Source: Streptomyces sp. CC228A
GTDB taxonomy: Bacteria; Actinomycetota; Actinomycetes; Streptomycetales; Streptomycetaceae
NCBI RefSeq assembly: GCF_021390935.1
Contig: NZ_JAJPUI010000006.1
Span: 1-64,000, forward strand
DNA length: 64,000 nucleotides
Direction of reading: 5' to 3'
Shown: piece after piece, positions 35,099 to 43,796 of the stretch
How the letters are laid out: the number at the start of each line of letters is the position of its first letter
Numbering within the stretch: position 1 is the first letter of the stretch
Notes under the pieces: model-generated
Seen by the model: the letters and a program-made list of their open reading frames with translations, nothing else
Databases searched by the model: none
What the model was told of the DNA's origin: nothing
Position numbers and translations under genes: made by a program

Positions 35099-36025
35099 AT
35101 GCGCGCGCGATACGGAGTACCCCTCGGCATCACAGCACTGGGCGCCGCCGGCCTGGCCTACGCGGCCGGCTACGAAGCCCGCTCGTTCCGCCTCCGCCGG
35201 GTGACCGTCCCGGTCCTGCCCCAGGGCGCCCGACCGCTGCGCGTCCTGCAGATCTCCGACATCCACATGGTGAGCGGACAGCGCAAGAAGCAGCGGTGGC
35301 TCCAGTCCCTCGCGGGCCTCCGCCCCGACTTCGTCGTCAACACCGGCGACAACCTCTCGGACACGGAGGGCGTCCCCGAGCTCCTCGACGCGCTGGGCCC
35401 GCTCCTGGAGTTCCCGGGGGTGTACGTCTTCGGCTCCAACGACTACTACGGCCCGAAGCTCCGCAACCCCGCCCGCTACCTGCTGGAGAAGGTGCAGGGC
35501 CGGCACGGCCTCAACGGCAACCCGCCCGTGGAGGGCGCCGTCCACAACCCGTGGGAGCTCATCCGGGACGCCTTCGACACCGCCGGCTGGGTGAACCTCA
35601 CCAACACCCGGGGCCGCCTCAAGCTGGACGGCCTGGAGCTGGCCTTCGCCGGCCTGGACGACCCGCACATCAAGCGGGACCGGTACGGCAAGATCGAGGG
35701 CGGCCCCGAGGCGGACGCCGACCTCTCGCTGGCCGTCGTCCACGCCCCGTACCTGCGCTGCCTGGACGCCTTCGCGGCCGACGGCTACCCGCTGATCCTG
35801 GCCGGCCACACCCACGGCGGCCAGCTGTGCGTCCCCTTCTACGGCGCACTCGTCACCAACTGCGACCTGGACACGGACCGCGTCAAGGGCCTGTCCACCC
35901 ACAAGGCCGGCGGCCACACCTCCTACCTCCACGTCTCGGCCGGCTGCGGCACCAACCGCTACACCCCGGTCCGCTTCGCCTGCCCCCCGGAGGCCACCCT
36001 GCTCACCCTGACGCCCCGCCCCTGA
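35099..36025 (+). CDS. Membrane-associated metallophosphoesterase
   Basis: This 308-aa protein has calcineurin-type motifs in order: QISDIHM, NTGDNLSD, FGSNDYYG, VVHAPY and AGHTHGGQ. An N-terminal hydrophobic stretch (GVPLGITALGAAGLAYAAG) may anchor it. Related YkuE-like enzymes hydrolyse UDP-diacylglucosamine or nucleotides; the substrate here is unknown. It diverges from the YqeY gene. Confidence 0.85.
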   Translation: MRARYGVPLGITALGAAGLAYAAGYEARSFRLRRVTVPVLPQGARPLRVLQISDIHMVSGQRKKQRWLQSLAGLRPDFVVNTGDNLSDTEGVPELLDALGPLLEFPGVYVFGSNDYYGPKLRNPARYLLEKVQGRHGLNGNPPVEGAVHNPWELIRDAFDTAGWVNLTNTRGRLKLDGLELAFAGLDDPHIKRDRYGKIEGGPEADADLSLAVVHAPYLRCLDAFAADGYPLILAGHTHGGQLCVPFYGALVTNCDLDTDRVKGLSTHKAGGHTSYLHVSAGCGTNRYTPVRFACPPEATLLTLTPRP

Positions 36026-36033
36026 CCCGCTCC

Positions 36034-36066
36034 CCGCCCGGCGGCCGGGCCGCGGCCGCCGGGCGG
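36034..36066 (+). terminator. Hairpin after metallophosphoesterase
   Basis: CCGCCCGGCGGCC and GGCCGCCGGGCGG form a perfect 13-bp stem with a 7-base loop nine bases after the stop codon. Confidence 0.65.
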
Positions 36067-36215
36067 TGATGCGGTGATGCGGTGAGCGGTGAGCAGGGGC
36101 CGCCGGGCGGGGAGCGGGGGCCCGGCCGGTGGCCGGACGCCCACCCGAAACCGGATTTCGTCTCCGGCCGCCGGTGGGCTAAAGTAAACGACGTCGCCGG
36201 GACAACGGGCGACAC

Positions 36216-36289
36216 CGGGGTGTAGCGCAGCTTGGCAGCGCGCTTCGTTCGGGACGAAGAGGTCGTGGGTTCAAATCCCGCCACCCCGA
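36216..36289 (+). tRNA. tRNA-Pro (anticodon CGG)
   Basis: The acceptor arm CGGGGTG pairs with CACCCCG. The anticodon stem CTTCG/CGAAG encloses the loop TTCGGGA, giving anticodon CGG, and the T arm contains GGTTCAAATCC. The discriminator base is A36289 and CCA is not encoded. The gene is intact and its 3' part is the attachment site of the island to its right. Confidence 0.93.
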
Positions 36290-36290
36290 C
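36248..36290 (+). repeat. Attachment site, tRNA-side copy (43-bp direct repeat)
   Basis: The 43 bases from TTCGGGACGAAGAGG to CACCCCGAC are repeated exactly at 54113-54155. This copy is inside the intact tRNA-Pro gene. The base before the repeat differs (G here, A at the other copy), which fixes its left edge. A tyrosine recombinase gene, though damaged, lies on this side. Confidence 0.9.
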
Positions 36291-36305
36291 GCCGTAGTAC
36301 CAGGT

Positions 36306-36339
36306 CAGGGGCCTGATCCGCTTAGCGGGTCGGCCCCTG
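36306..36339 (+). terminator. tRNA-Pro terminator (element-derived copy)
   Basis: CAGGGGCCTGATCCGC and GCGGGTCGGCCCCTG form an imperfect hairpin, followed by AGTGGTT. A close relative with a perfect 24-bp stem stands at the same distance from the other repeat copy (54164-54215). The incoming element therefore probably carried its own tRNA 3' end and terminator. Confidence 0.6.
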
Positions 36340-36414
36340 AGTGGTTCCGGGGGCCGTTTTGGGAGCCACTTGGGAGCCGACTTCCGACATCGGCTCCCCA
36401 GCGTCCTGGCTGCC

Positions 36415-37344
36415 CTACTCGATCACTGCTTGCTGGCGGCCTTCCGCAATGCCATCCAGACCCGTCGAGCAAGGTGGACCACCCGCCCGCTCAAAGTGAT
36501 CCAGCTCGTCCTCGTCCAGATAGTCCCATCGGCGCCGGTGGAACGCCCTGGCCGCACGCGCCTCCAGCCATTCGTCGTAGTCCTCGTCCTGGCGGAGTTG
36601 CCCAGTCTTTCGCTTGATCCTCTCGTCGCGATCACGACGTTCCAGGAACCCAATTACGGAGGGGTCCCCGTCCGGGCACACACACCCAGCAGGCCAGGTC
36701 GGCACTGGGTACATGCCTGTCACAATGCGATTAAGCGCGATACGCCAGCCCAAGGAAGCAGCTTCGGTGACAGCGAAGGCGTTCAGGAGGGCAGTCAACT
36801 GCTCCGAGGTGGGCAGGACGCGGCCAGCAAAGATCAACTGACACGTCGATCGCGGGACGCGGTGGCCACTAGCAGCGGTCTCCCGTTCGATCTCACGCAG
36901 TGACGGCTGGCCTGCACGCGCGCGGAGCCTCGCTAGGCCCTGGCCGAGTGCCTCTGACGTACGGATCTGCCGGAGCCGGCGCCCACGGCCTGCCCGAAGG
37001 GGACGCGCCTGCTCAATGGCCGCAGCTTTCCATAGTTGACGCGCTCGTCCCACACGGCGCTGACGCGCCTCCTGGTCGGCGCGGCTACCAGCTGCGCGAG
37101 CGTAGGCTTCCACAACCTGGAGCCGGGGAAGTCGAGCACCGGTTACTGCTTGGCTGAGCGTCGAAGCACCGCAGTAATACGGCTTTGGCCCCGTACGCCC
37201 CGCCATCTCGCGGTAAGTGAGGCGGCTTGTGGCCTTGAGCTCACGCAGGTACTTCACCAGCTCAAGCAGTCGGGGCCCCGCGCCCACGTCGGGGCCCTTG
37301 GCGCGCCGGCCCACGACTACCTGCTCTGTTGCGCCCAGGCACAT
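36415..37344 (-). CDS. XRE-type helix-turn-helix regulator of the island
   Basis: This 309-aa protein has an N-terminal HTH-like region, LLELVKYLRELKATSRLTYR then CGASTLSQAVTGARLPRLQV. A second similar segment (SLREIERETAASGHRVPRST) lies near residues 145-165. The C-terminus is charged (RRDRDERIKRKTGQ). It is the first gene inside the tRNA-side end. It overlaps the small membrane protein gene by 28 bases, so they probably form one transcript. The target is unknown, possibly the integrase or cargo promoters. Confidence 0.7.
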   Translation of the reverse strand: MCLGATEQVVVGRRAKGPDVGAGPRLLELVKYLRELKATSRLTYREMAGRTGPKPYYCGASTLSQAVTGARLPRLQVVEAYARAAGSRADQEARQRRVGRARQLWKAAAIEQARPLRAGRGRRLRQIRTSEALGQGLARLRARAGQPSLREIERETAASGHRVPRSTCQLIFAGRVLPTSEQLTALLNAFAVTEAASLGWRIALNRIVTGMYPVPTWPAGCVCPDGDPSVIGFLERRDRDERIKRKTGQLRQDEDYDEWLEARAARAFHRRRWDYLDEDELDHFERAGGPPCSTGLDGIAEGRQQAVIE

Positions 37345-37562
37345 GCAGAACGACGGCCGACCAGCAAGTCGGCCAGGGCTGCGGCTAGTACTGCGACGGT
37401 GCCCGGAACCACTCGGTCAGGACCAGCGTGAGCAGCCAGCGCCCACACGAGTACGACGATCACGACCAGCACCGGCGGCGCAGTCCACCGCTCTTGGCGG
37501 TAACCCGTGAAACAGAAGATGACTGTGGCGAAGTCGCTGTCGCTCGAAGGTGAACTGGACAT
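37317..37562 (-). CDS. Small membrane protein
   Basis: 81 aa, ATG with GGAG eight bases upstream. The middle is strongly hydrophobic (VLVVIVVLVWALAAHAG and VPGTVAVLAAALADLLVG, two short membrane segments), flanked by polar ends. It lies just upstream of the XRE regulator. No family recognised; it could modulate the regulator at the membrane. Confidence 0.5.
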   Translation of the reverse strand: MSSSPSSDSDFATVIFCFTGYRQERWTAPPVLVVIVVLVWALAAHAGPDRVVPGTVAVLAAALADLLVGRRSACAWAQQSR

Positions 37563-38076
37563 GCTGCCGCTCCAGAAGTGAGTTCAGAGATTCGACAGTC
37601 CAACTGCGCTGCTTACGCAGGAACTTGGGCTCAGTCCGCCCGCGTCGATGCCTCGATCGTCTCAGGCTCACTCGCTCCGGGGCTACTTCCCAGGCGGGGG
37701 CACACTGTCGACGTCTGCACCCCGCTGACTAGGCCGACTTGCCCGCTTCCTGGTCAGCCTGCCTCTCAAGGCTTTTTGATCCGATCCCGTCCAGAGACTT
37801 CTGCGCTGCCGGCTTCCTTGCCCGCGAGGCTCAGCTTTCGACACGGACGCCGAACACCGGACGGCTTCCATGCGCCCGCAACCACTTGGGTGGACAAGCT
37901 GCCGCTCAATTCAATGAACGGGCCGCGTGATCCTGGTATGACGGCGAGGCCCTGCAGCACCGCTGCAGGCCCTCATGGGGTTATCGGGCGACGAGCGCGC
38001 GCGTGCGCAGTAGATCGTTTAGCACGCGCACTGGTGACGTCGGATACATCACCAGTCGGGCGTCGAGCGCCGCCTC
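37563..38076. other. Intergenic stretch upstream of XRE operon
   Basis: No convincing gene. The base composition is less GC-biased at codon third positions than neighbouring genes, and the rightward open frame (37578-38102) shows no start signal or familiar sequence. It probably contains the promoter for the leftward membrane protein/XRE pair and the old integrase 3' flank. Confidence 0.35.
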
Positions 38077-39340
38077 CTACTGCTTGGTCAAGCCAAGCAT
38101 GAGGCGTTTCCGCATGCCTGGGGTGACGTGGGCGTAGCATGCCGAGACCGAGCCGTCGATGTGGCCCATACGTTCGTCCATGAGCACCTTCTCGGTTCCC
38201 AGGTCCTCCATCATCGTCCGGTGGGTGTGGCGAAGGCCGTGGGGCGCAAGTCCCTTGGCTATCGGGAGCCAGCAGGCGTCGGCCCGGTCGCTGGCCCCTC
38301 GCCCCCGAGCCGGGACGCCAGGCCAAGGCTCGCCGAGCAAGGGCACCGGCCGTGGCTCCTGCGGCGCCTTTTTCGGGTACCAGCCGGAGACCGCCGGCGT
38401 GAACAGCCAGGTTGCGAAACGGTTCCTGCGCCAGTGGGCGGCATGCTCCGGCACGACGCCGCCCCGTACGAACCGGAGGTCCGCGATGGCCTGCTCGACC
38501 TTCTCTCGCGTGGCCTCGGTGACGCGTTCGGGTTGGTTGAGGACGTTGGACACCGTGCCGGTCGAAAACGGCGGCACGACGGGCGACGTCGACGAGCTTC
38601 GCGCCCTGGTGACCGCCCGTGCGCGCCGCACCTTGCCCTCGGAAGACGTAGGTCTTGCCGTGGCAGGGGCACGGCTTGGGCTTCGTGCGGGCGATGTGGT
38701 TGGCGACCAGCGCGGGCAGCCAGTCCATCGAGTCGATGGTGCGGTAGCTGTCGTCCTTCGGCGGGCAACGCACCAACTCCCCCGTGTCCAGCTCGTACAG
38801 CTGCCACTCGACACGGACGGCTCCCGGGCGGACGAACGCGGTCTCCAGGCCGACGATCTCGCCCCAGCGCATGCCGGTGTACCCCTTGAGGACCACGGCG
38901 ACGAACTCGTCGTCACGGCCGGAGAGCAGGGCGGCGCGCTCGGCGGTCAGCAGGATGCCGAGCGCGTCGGTGACCACCTTCTCCGGACCACGGTCTCGGG
39001 AGCGGCCGGTGCGCTTACCCCGTCCGCGCCGCCGAGCGGCCGGGTTGGACGTGATCAGGCCCTCGTCGATCGCGTCCTCGAAGATCAGGTGGAGCGTCGA
39101 GCGCCAGGCCTTGACGCTGGATGCCGCGTAGAGGGCCTTCTCCTTCTTCTCCCACAGGTCGACGTCCGTGCGCAGGATGCCGGCGAGTGCCTTGTCCTCG
39201 AACTCGGGGAGGAGGTGCTCCTCGATGTGGCGCTTGTAGTTCTGCATGGTGGAGGCAGCCAGGTCCTGGGCCTCGTACCAGCGGCTGGCGTACTCGCCGA
39301 AGGTCTCCTGGCCGAGGGCCGGATCCCGCCACTGACCACG
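38077..39340 (-). pseudogene. int: Tyrosine integrase, frameshifted and N-terminally interrupted
   Basis: The SAM-like domain (FGEYASRWYEAQDLAAST, then NYKRHIEEHLLPEF) and the first catalytic Arg region GYTGMRWGEIVGLE are in one frame. The HGLRHTHRTMMEDLGTEKV, MGHIDGSVSACYAHV end (catalytic HxxR, H, Y) is in another. Removing one T from the T4 run (A4 at 38565-38568 on the top strand) restores LVDVARRAAVSTGTVSNVLNQ. This shows a LacI-type helix-turn-helix embedded in the catalytic domain, a feature of some actinobacterial integrases. The N-terminal arm domain is missing: recognisable sequence stops near 39340, close to an IS3 end. The enzyme is probably inactive. Confidence 0.85.
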
Positions 39341-39442
39341 TCGAACGTTCGGGACTGCTGCATGATCGGGTGAGCTGACCCCGGTTTCGTGGAGTCCCTG
39401 AAGCCAGGCTTATGATCCTGGCCCGAAGGAGAACCACGAGCA

Positions 39443-39754
39443 GTGCCAGCACCACGTAAGTACCCGGACGAACTCCGCGAGCGGGCCGTCCGCGAAGTCC
39501 GCACCACCGGCCGTCCGATCGCGCATGTCGCGAAGGACCTGGGCATCCACAAGGAGGCCCTGCGCGGCTGGGTCCGCCAGGCCGAGGCGGACAGCGGCAA
39601 ACGCGACGACCGGCTGACCACCGCAGAGCACGAGGAGCTGAAGCAACTTCGCAAGGAAGTAGCGGAGTTGAGGCGGGCGAACGAGATCCTCAAAGCGGCG
39701 AGTGCGCTTTTTGCCCGGGAGCTCGACCGTCCCCGGACGAGGCCGACCAGGTGA
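39443..39754 (+). CDS. IS3 transposase OrfA
   Basis: This 103-aa DNA-binding subunit has a helix-turn-helix (ELRERAVREVRTTGRPIAHV, then DLGIHKEALRGWVRQAEA) and a leucine-zipper coiled coil (LKQLRKEVAELRRANEILK). It overlaps orfB by GTGA, allowing translational coupling or frameshifting to the fused transposase. Confidence 0.9.
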   Translation: MPAPRKYPDELRERAVREVRTTGRPIAHVAKDLGIHKEALRGWVRQAEADSGKRDDRLTTAEHEELKQLRKEVAELRRANEILKAASALFARELDRPRTRPTR

Positions 39755-40635
39755 TCGACAGCCTGAAAGAAGACGGCTTCGGGGTCGGGCCCGTATGCCG
39801 GGTGCTCGGCTGGTCCGAGTCCGCCTACTACGCCCGCAAGAAGCGGCCGAAGTCCGCGCGCCGGCTCCGTGACGAGCAGCTCATGCCACTGATCGAGCAG
39901 GTTCACTCCGAGTCCGGCGGCACCTATGGGGTTCGGCGGATCACCCGTGCGCTGCGGCGCAAGGGTGTGGTGGTGGCCCGCTGCACCGTCGAGCGGCTGA
40001 TGGGCGAGCTGGGCCTGGAGGGCGTGATCCACGGGCAGCGGCGGCGGACCACCGTGCCGGAGCCGTCGGCGCCCCGCCCGCCGGACCTGGTCGACCGGGA
40101 TTTCACCGCCTCGCGGCCGGACCAGCTGTGGGTGGCGGACATGACGTATGTGCGCACCTGGTCCGGCTGGGCGTACGTGGCGTTCGTCCTGGACGTGTAC
40201 TCGCGGATGATCGTCGGCTGGCAGGTCGCGAACCACATGCGGACTGAACTGCCGTTGGATGCCCTGGAGATGGCGTTGTGGAGGCGGAGGATCAAGAAGG
40301 GCTCCGGCCTCATTCATCACAGCGACCGCGGGTCGCAGTACGTATCCATTCGGTATACCGAGAGGCTGTCCGAGATCGGGGCTTCGGCCTCGGTCGGCTC
40401 GGTCGCGGACAGCTATGACAACGCGATGGCCGAGGCGTTGAACGGCACCTTCAAGGCCGAGCTGATCGAGATGCAGGGCCCTTGGCGGGACGTCGACCAG
40501 GTCGAGCGGGCGATCTTCCAGTGGGTCGCGTGGTACAACGAGGAACGGCTCCACTCAGCCCTCGACTACGTACCGCCCGCCGAGTACGAACGCGCCTGGC
40601 GTCGACAACAGGAAGCCACCCCGCAGTCCGCCTGA
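39751..40635 (+). CDS. IS3 transposase OrfB (DDE integrase)
   Basis: The 294-aa catalytic subunit has an HTH_21 region (GGTYGVRRITRALRRKGVVV) and the rve core: DQLWVADMTYVRT (first Asp), LIHHSDRGSQY (second Asp), and SYDNAMAEALNGTFKAELIE (Glu). It is full length and probably active. Confidence 0.93.
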   Translation: MIDSLKEDGFGVGPVCRVLGWSESAYYARKKRPKSARRLRDEQLMPLIEQVHSESGGTYGVRRITRALRRKGVVVARCTVERLMGELGLEGVIHGQRRRTTVPEPSAPRPPDLVDRDFTASRPDQLWVADMTYVRTWSGWAYVAFVLDVYSRMIVGWQVANHMRTELPLDALEMALWRRRIKKGSGLIHHSDRGSQYVSIRYTERLSEIGASASVGSVADSYDNAMAEALNGTFKAELIEMQGPWRDVDQVERAIFQWVAWYNEERLHSALDYVPPAEYERAWRRQQEATPQSA

Positions 40636-40670
40636 ACAAGATCACCAGACTCTACGAAACTCGGGGCAGC

Positions 40671-41618
40671 TCAGAGCCCGCCGGCCAGCAGTTCGTGGAT
40701 GGTCGCGTGCTTGGCGCGGGTGCGGTCAGCGAAGCGGTGGCCGGTGGGCCAGGGCGAGCCGGTCGGGTCTTGGACCTTGTCGGGCTTGGGGGCTGGTTGG
40801 GCATGATCGGGTGCCAGAACCCGCAGGCAGCGTCGGTGGTCGGCGACGCATCGCTCGGCAGCCTCGCTCAGGTTGTGCCAGAGATGCCACCTGTCCGCCC
40901 CCTGGACCGCTTGGGGTGCCCCGACGGTGGCGCCTTCGGCGAAGAATGGTGCGCGATCCCGGCAGACCACCTCGATCCCTGGCCGTTTTGCGAGCCAGGC
41001 GGCCAAGCTGGACGCCTCCCGGTCGGGCAGCAGGTCCACCGGCCGCCGGCTTTCAACGTCGACCAGGATGGTCCCGTAGTTGCGACCCTTGCGGGTCGCA
41101 TACTCGTCGACCCCGACCACCCGTGGGGCCGGAACCTGAGGGTCGGGCAATGCCTCGACCAGCCGTAGCAGTGTGCTGCGGCTGACAGGCACTCCGAAGA
41201 CTCTGGCCAGTCGGGCACCGGCCCGGCCAGCGAGCGCGAGGCCGACCGCGGCCAACGTCGACCGCAGCCGCTCGGTCCGCCTGCCGTAACGACGGGTCAA
41301 CCCTGACAGCTGTTCCGCGAAGGTCCGCCGTCCGCACGGGATGACCGGGCAGAGGAACCTCCGGACGCGTAAACAGAGTGCGACCCGCCTGCCTCCGCTG
41401 GGAACATCAGCGGGAAAGCGCCGGTAGGAGCTGTGAATCCGCCGTGACCAGCTCCCACAGTCGGGACAGACGGCCCCAGCCACCGTGCTTCGGGCCTCTA
41501 TCTGTACCGCCTCGTCGTTCACGTCGACCGACAGCACCGCCACATCGGCGATCGACGGGAACAGCAACTCCGCCAGCCGGAGCACCACTTCTTCCACGGG
41601 CCGAACTGTCAGCCACAC
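40671..41618 (-). pseudogene. ISL3-family transposase, C-terminally truncated
   Basis: 315 residues keep the N-terminal zinc finger (CPDCGSWSRRIHSSY, then RFLCPVIPCGRRTFAEQL) and the first catalytic region VVGVDEYATRKGRNYGTILV and CRDRAPFFAEGA. The frame ends at ATIHELLAGGL because the IS3 right end supplies the TGA. Complete ISL3 transposases continue for roughly 100-200 residues with the final catalytic Glu. The start is a GTG. Inactive. Confidence 0.88.
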
Positions 41619-41793
41619 CGCACCCGGTACGGCTCAATTCTGGGCAACTTCCCCAGGGCTCGCTCGCGCGACAACCGTCACTCAGCGTGCATGCTCCACG
41701 GAAAGTGAGCCAGAACCATTTCTCGTGAGCATCTACAGCATTCAAGATCGCCAACTGCTGCCCAAACCACTGACCAAACGCTGCTAACTTCAC
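41619..41793. other. Gap between ISL3 and ParB remnants
   Basis: 175 bp with no gene. The ISL3 left inverted repeat should be here but could not be identified with confidence. Confidence 0.3.
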
Positions 41794-42069
41794 GTGAACG
41801 AAGCCAACAAGCCGATCGTCATCGACGCCGACGGTGTCCTCCTCGACGGCCGCAACCCCGTTGCCGTCGTCCTCGACGGCAACCTGCGTCGCCGACACCT
41901 CAGCAAAGGCCAGCAGGCCATGACCACCGGAATGGCCGCCCGTTCCGCTTCACCGAGCCGACGTATACCGCGCCCATGTTCGGCGAGGTCCGGGGGCGTC
42001 CCGAGATGCGCTGGCCCCCAAAACACGCAGCAGGTAGGTCCCCTGACCCATCTGGTGGGCAGCCGATGA
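41794..42069 (+). pseudogene. ParB-like protein remnant
   Basis: Residues PIVIDADGVLLDGRN and LRRRHLSKGQQAM are characteristic of plasmid/ICE ParB-like nuclease-domain proteins, where LDGRNR and NLRRRHLSKGQ are separated by about 25 residues. Here that stretch is deleted and the later frame (ARSASPSRRIPRPCSARSG) is meaningless. A GTG start is kept. A decayed partition-type gene of the mobile element. Confidence 0.6.
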
Positions 42070-42121
42070 ACGACCGAGCGGCCGGGCAGACAGCGCCTGG
42101 CCGCTCAACGCACGCCCCGGG

Positions 42122-43348
42122 CTACGGGCGAACCTGGATCAGAGCGTGAGTACCGCTGGTACGCCAAGCCGACCTCGACCGTTCGAGACCATCCAGCGTC
42201 TTCCGCTCCAGCCCCGCGATAACGTCCGACTTCAGTGTGCGGAGCGCCGCGACCGCGCCCGGGAAGTACGCCGTGAGGTCCGCGAACGGCGTCGTCGCGT
42301 CCCACATCCGGTCCCCCACAAGCCGACGGTAGTTGAGGTCGCCCTTCAGGATGGTCAGCGTGACTCCTGCGAACTCCTCCCGCAGGTCTTCCGGCATCTC
42401 CTCGTACGGCAGTGGCGCGCAGAAGAACGGGTGGGCACGGACCTCCAGCCGCCCGGTCGCCATGGCCTCCCAGAGACGCCCGCCGATCCCGCTGGCTACG
42501 CCAGGTGCCTGGGTGAGGCGACGGAGGCAGTCGACGACGTCCGCCGTCATCGCGTCGGAGACGTAGTACGGGCGGGGCTTGACGTGCAGTACGACCCGCT
42601 CGGCGTGACGGTGCACGAGGAGGTGGTCGATGAGGACCAGGTCCGGGATCAGTTCTCGCCCCGCGTTGTCCGCCACCACGGCGACCGTGGAGCCGACTCC
42701 GGCGGGCAGGAGCTCCCAGAGCGCGGCGCTGTCGTCGGCCACCAGGTCACCCGCACCGTCGCCGACCACCGCCTCGCCCTCCGTGACGCGGAAGCCGAGG
42801 TCCGCGCGGTTGCCCCAGAGGGAGGCGCGGAGCAAGGCCGTCGCTCGCTCGTCGGCCGACGCGGCGGCCAGCGCGTCCAGGGCGCGCAGCTCCTCGTCAA
42901 CCGCTGTACTGCCGAGTTCGGCCTGCTTGAAGGGAGCGAAAGGATCGACTCCCTGCCACGGGCCCGTACCGAAGTACTCGATGGCGCCGAGGAGCCTGCG
43001 ATAGAAGTAGCTCTCCGCCCACAGGAACGGGGTGTCGAACCACGACCGCCCGAAGTACTCCCCTCCCCAGACCGCCCACTGCCCATGATCGTGCTCCGAG
43101 GGGGCGAGCGGCTCGACGACGCCATTGGTGATCTCCTCCAGCAGGGCGTCGAGCGCCTCGTGCTGCCAGCGGCCGTACGGGAAGGCGTCGCGCACCTGCT
43201 GGATCAGCGCCGGGTGGCGTTTGGCCAGGACGCCCCAGGCGAAGGAGCCGGGCTCGTTGCACAGGATGACCGGCACACCGGGTTCAGCGGCTGGGCGGTG
43301 GCTGTGGTCGGCCGACCCGTCCGCAGTGGCGGAGGTCTTCTCTGTCAT
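42122..43348 (-). CDS. DUF89/ARMT1-like damage-control phosphatase
   Basis: 408 aa from MTEKTSATADG. The core has VAVVADNAGRELIPDLVLID (D-N-x-G-x-E metal site), HVKPRPYYVSDAM and TILKGDLNYRRLVGD (K-G-x-N). These are the hallmarks of DUF89 metal-dependent phosphatases, which hydrolyse damaged or excess sugar phosphates. It is the last gene of a three-gene leftward unit with two NUDIX enzymes, suggesting house-cleaning of phosphorylated metabolites. Length is typical. Confidence 0.85.
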   Translation of the reverse strand: MTEKTSATADGSADHSHRPAAEPGVPVILCNEPGSFAWGVLAKRHPALIQQVRDAFPYGRWQHEALDALLEEITNGVVEPLAPSEHDHGQWAVWGGEYFGRSWFDTPFLWAESYFYRRLLGAIEYFGTGPWQGVDPFAPFKQAELGSTAVDEELRALDALAAASADERATALLRASLWGNRADLGFRVTEGEAVVGDGAGDLVADDSAALWELLPAGVGSTVAVVADNAGRELIPDLVLIDHLLVHRHAERVVLHVKPRPYYVSDAMTADVVDCLRRLTQAPGVASGIGGRLWEAMATGRLEVRAHPFFCAPLPYEEMPEDLREEFAGVTLTILKGDLNYRRLVGDRMWDATTPFADLTAYFPGAVAALRTLKSDVIAGLERKTLDGLERSRSAWRTSGTHALIQVRP

Positions 43349-43382
43349 GGCCCCAGTCCTTCGCTCGCCGCTCTTTCGCTCC

Positions 43383-43796
43383 TCAGCAGCCCAGGGCCCC
43401 ATCCAGGTACTCCTGGACCGGCTCGAACAGTCCGTACGGCACGTATTGCGGCATCTCGCCAAGGGCGACCCAGGCGAGTTCGGCCAGCTCCTCGGTGTCC
43501 GCGACATGGGCGGTACCGGCCAGCACCTCGCATGCGGTGTACGACATCAGTCGGCCCGTCTTCGGGTGGACGCGCTCGCCGAGCAGCTTCACGGCCGCCA
43601 CGGTCAGTCCGGTCTCCTCCTGGGTCTCGCGCACAGCGGCGTCCTCGCGGGCCTCGCCGGGCTCCACTTCGCCAGCCGGGAACTGCCAGGAGAGCTGTCC
43701 TTCGCTGACCCGTCGGCGCACCATCAGCACGCGCCCCTCGTGCACGACGATGGCGGCCGCGATGCCCGGCCGCTCGTCCGTGTTCTGCTGCGTCAC
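43383..43796 (-). CDS. NUDIX hydrolase (MutT-like)
   Basis: 137 aa from GTG (VTQQNTDERPG). The NUDIX box is GEVEPGEAREDAAVRETQEE followed by TGL, complete with the REx2EE metal ligands; QLSWQFPAGEVEPGE precedes it. It hydrolyses a nucleoside diphosphate linked to an unknown group. Its start overlaps the stop of the HTH-NUDIX gene (GTGA) and the DUF89 gene follows within 35 bp. Confidence 0.85.
   Translation of the reverse strand: MTQQNTDERPGIAAAIVVHEGRVLMVRRRVSEGQLSWQFPAGEVEPGEAREDAAVRETQEETGLTVAAVKLLGERVHPKTGRLMSYTACEVLAGTAHVADTEELAELAWVALGEMPQYVPYGLFEPVQEYLDGALGC

Larger units (their letters stand above)
39371..40673 (+). mobile_element. IS3-family insertion sequence, complete
   Basis: The ends are 26-bp inverted repeats: TGAGCTGACCCCGG... 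at 39371-39396 and its complement at 40648-40673, 22 of 26 matching. They enclose orfA and orfB with intact catalytic residues, total 1303 bp. No flanking target duplication is apparent: the left flank ends CGGG and the right flank starts GAGC. One side is the integrase remnant and the other a cut ISL3 transposase, suggesting a rearrangement after insertion. Confidence 0.9.

Noticed and set aside
37578..38102. 174-codon forward frame near the integrase end
   Set aside because: No ribosome binding site, overlaps the integrase end, sequence not protein-like.
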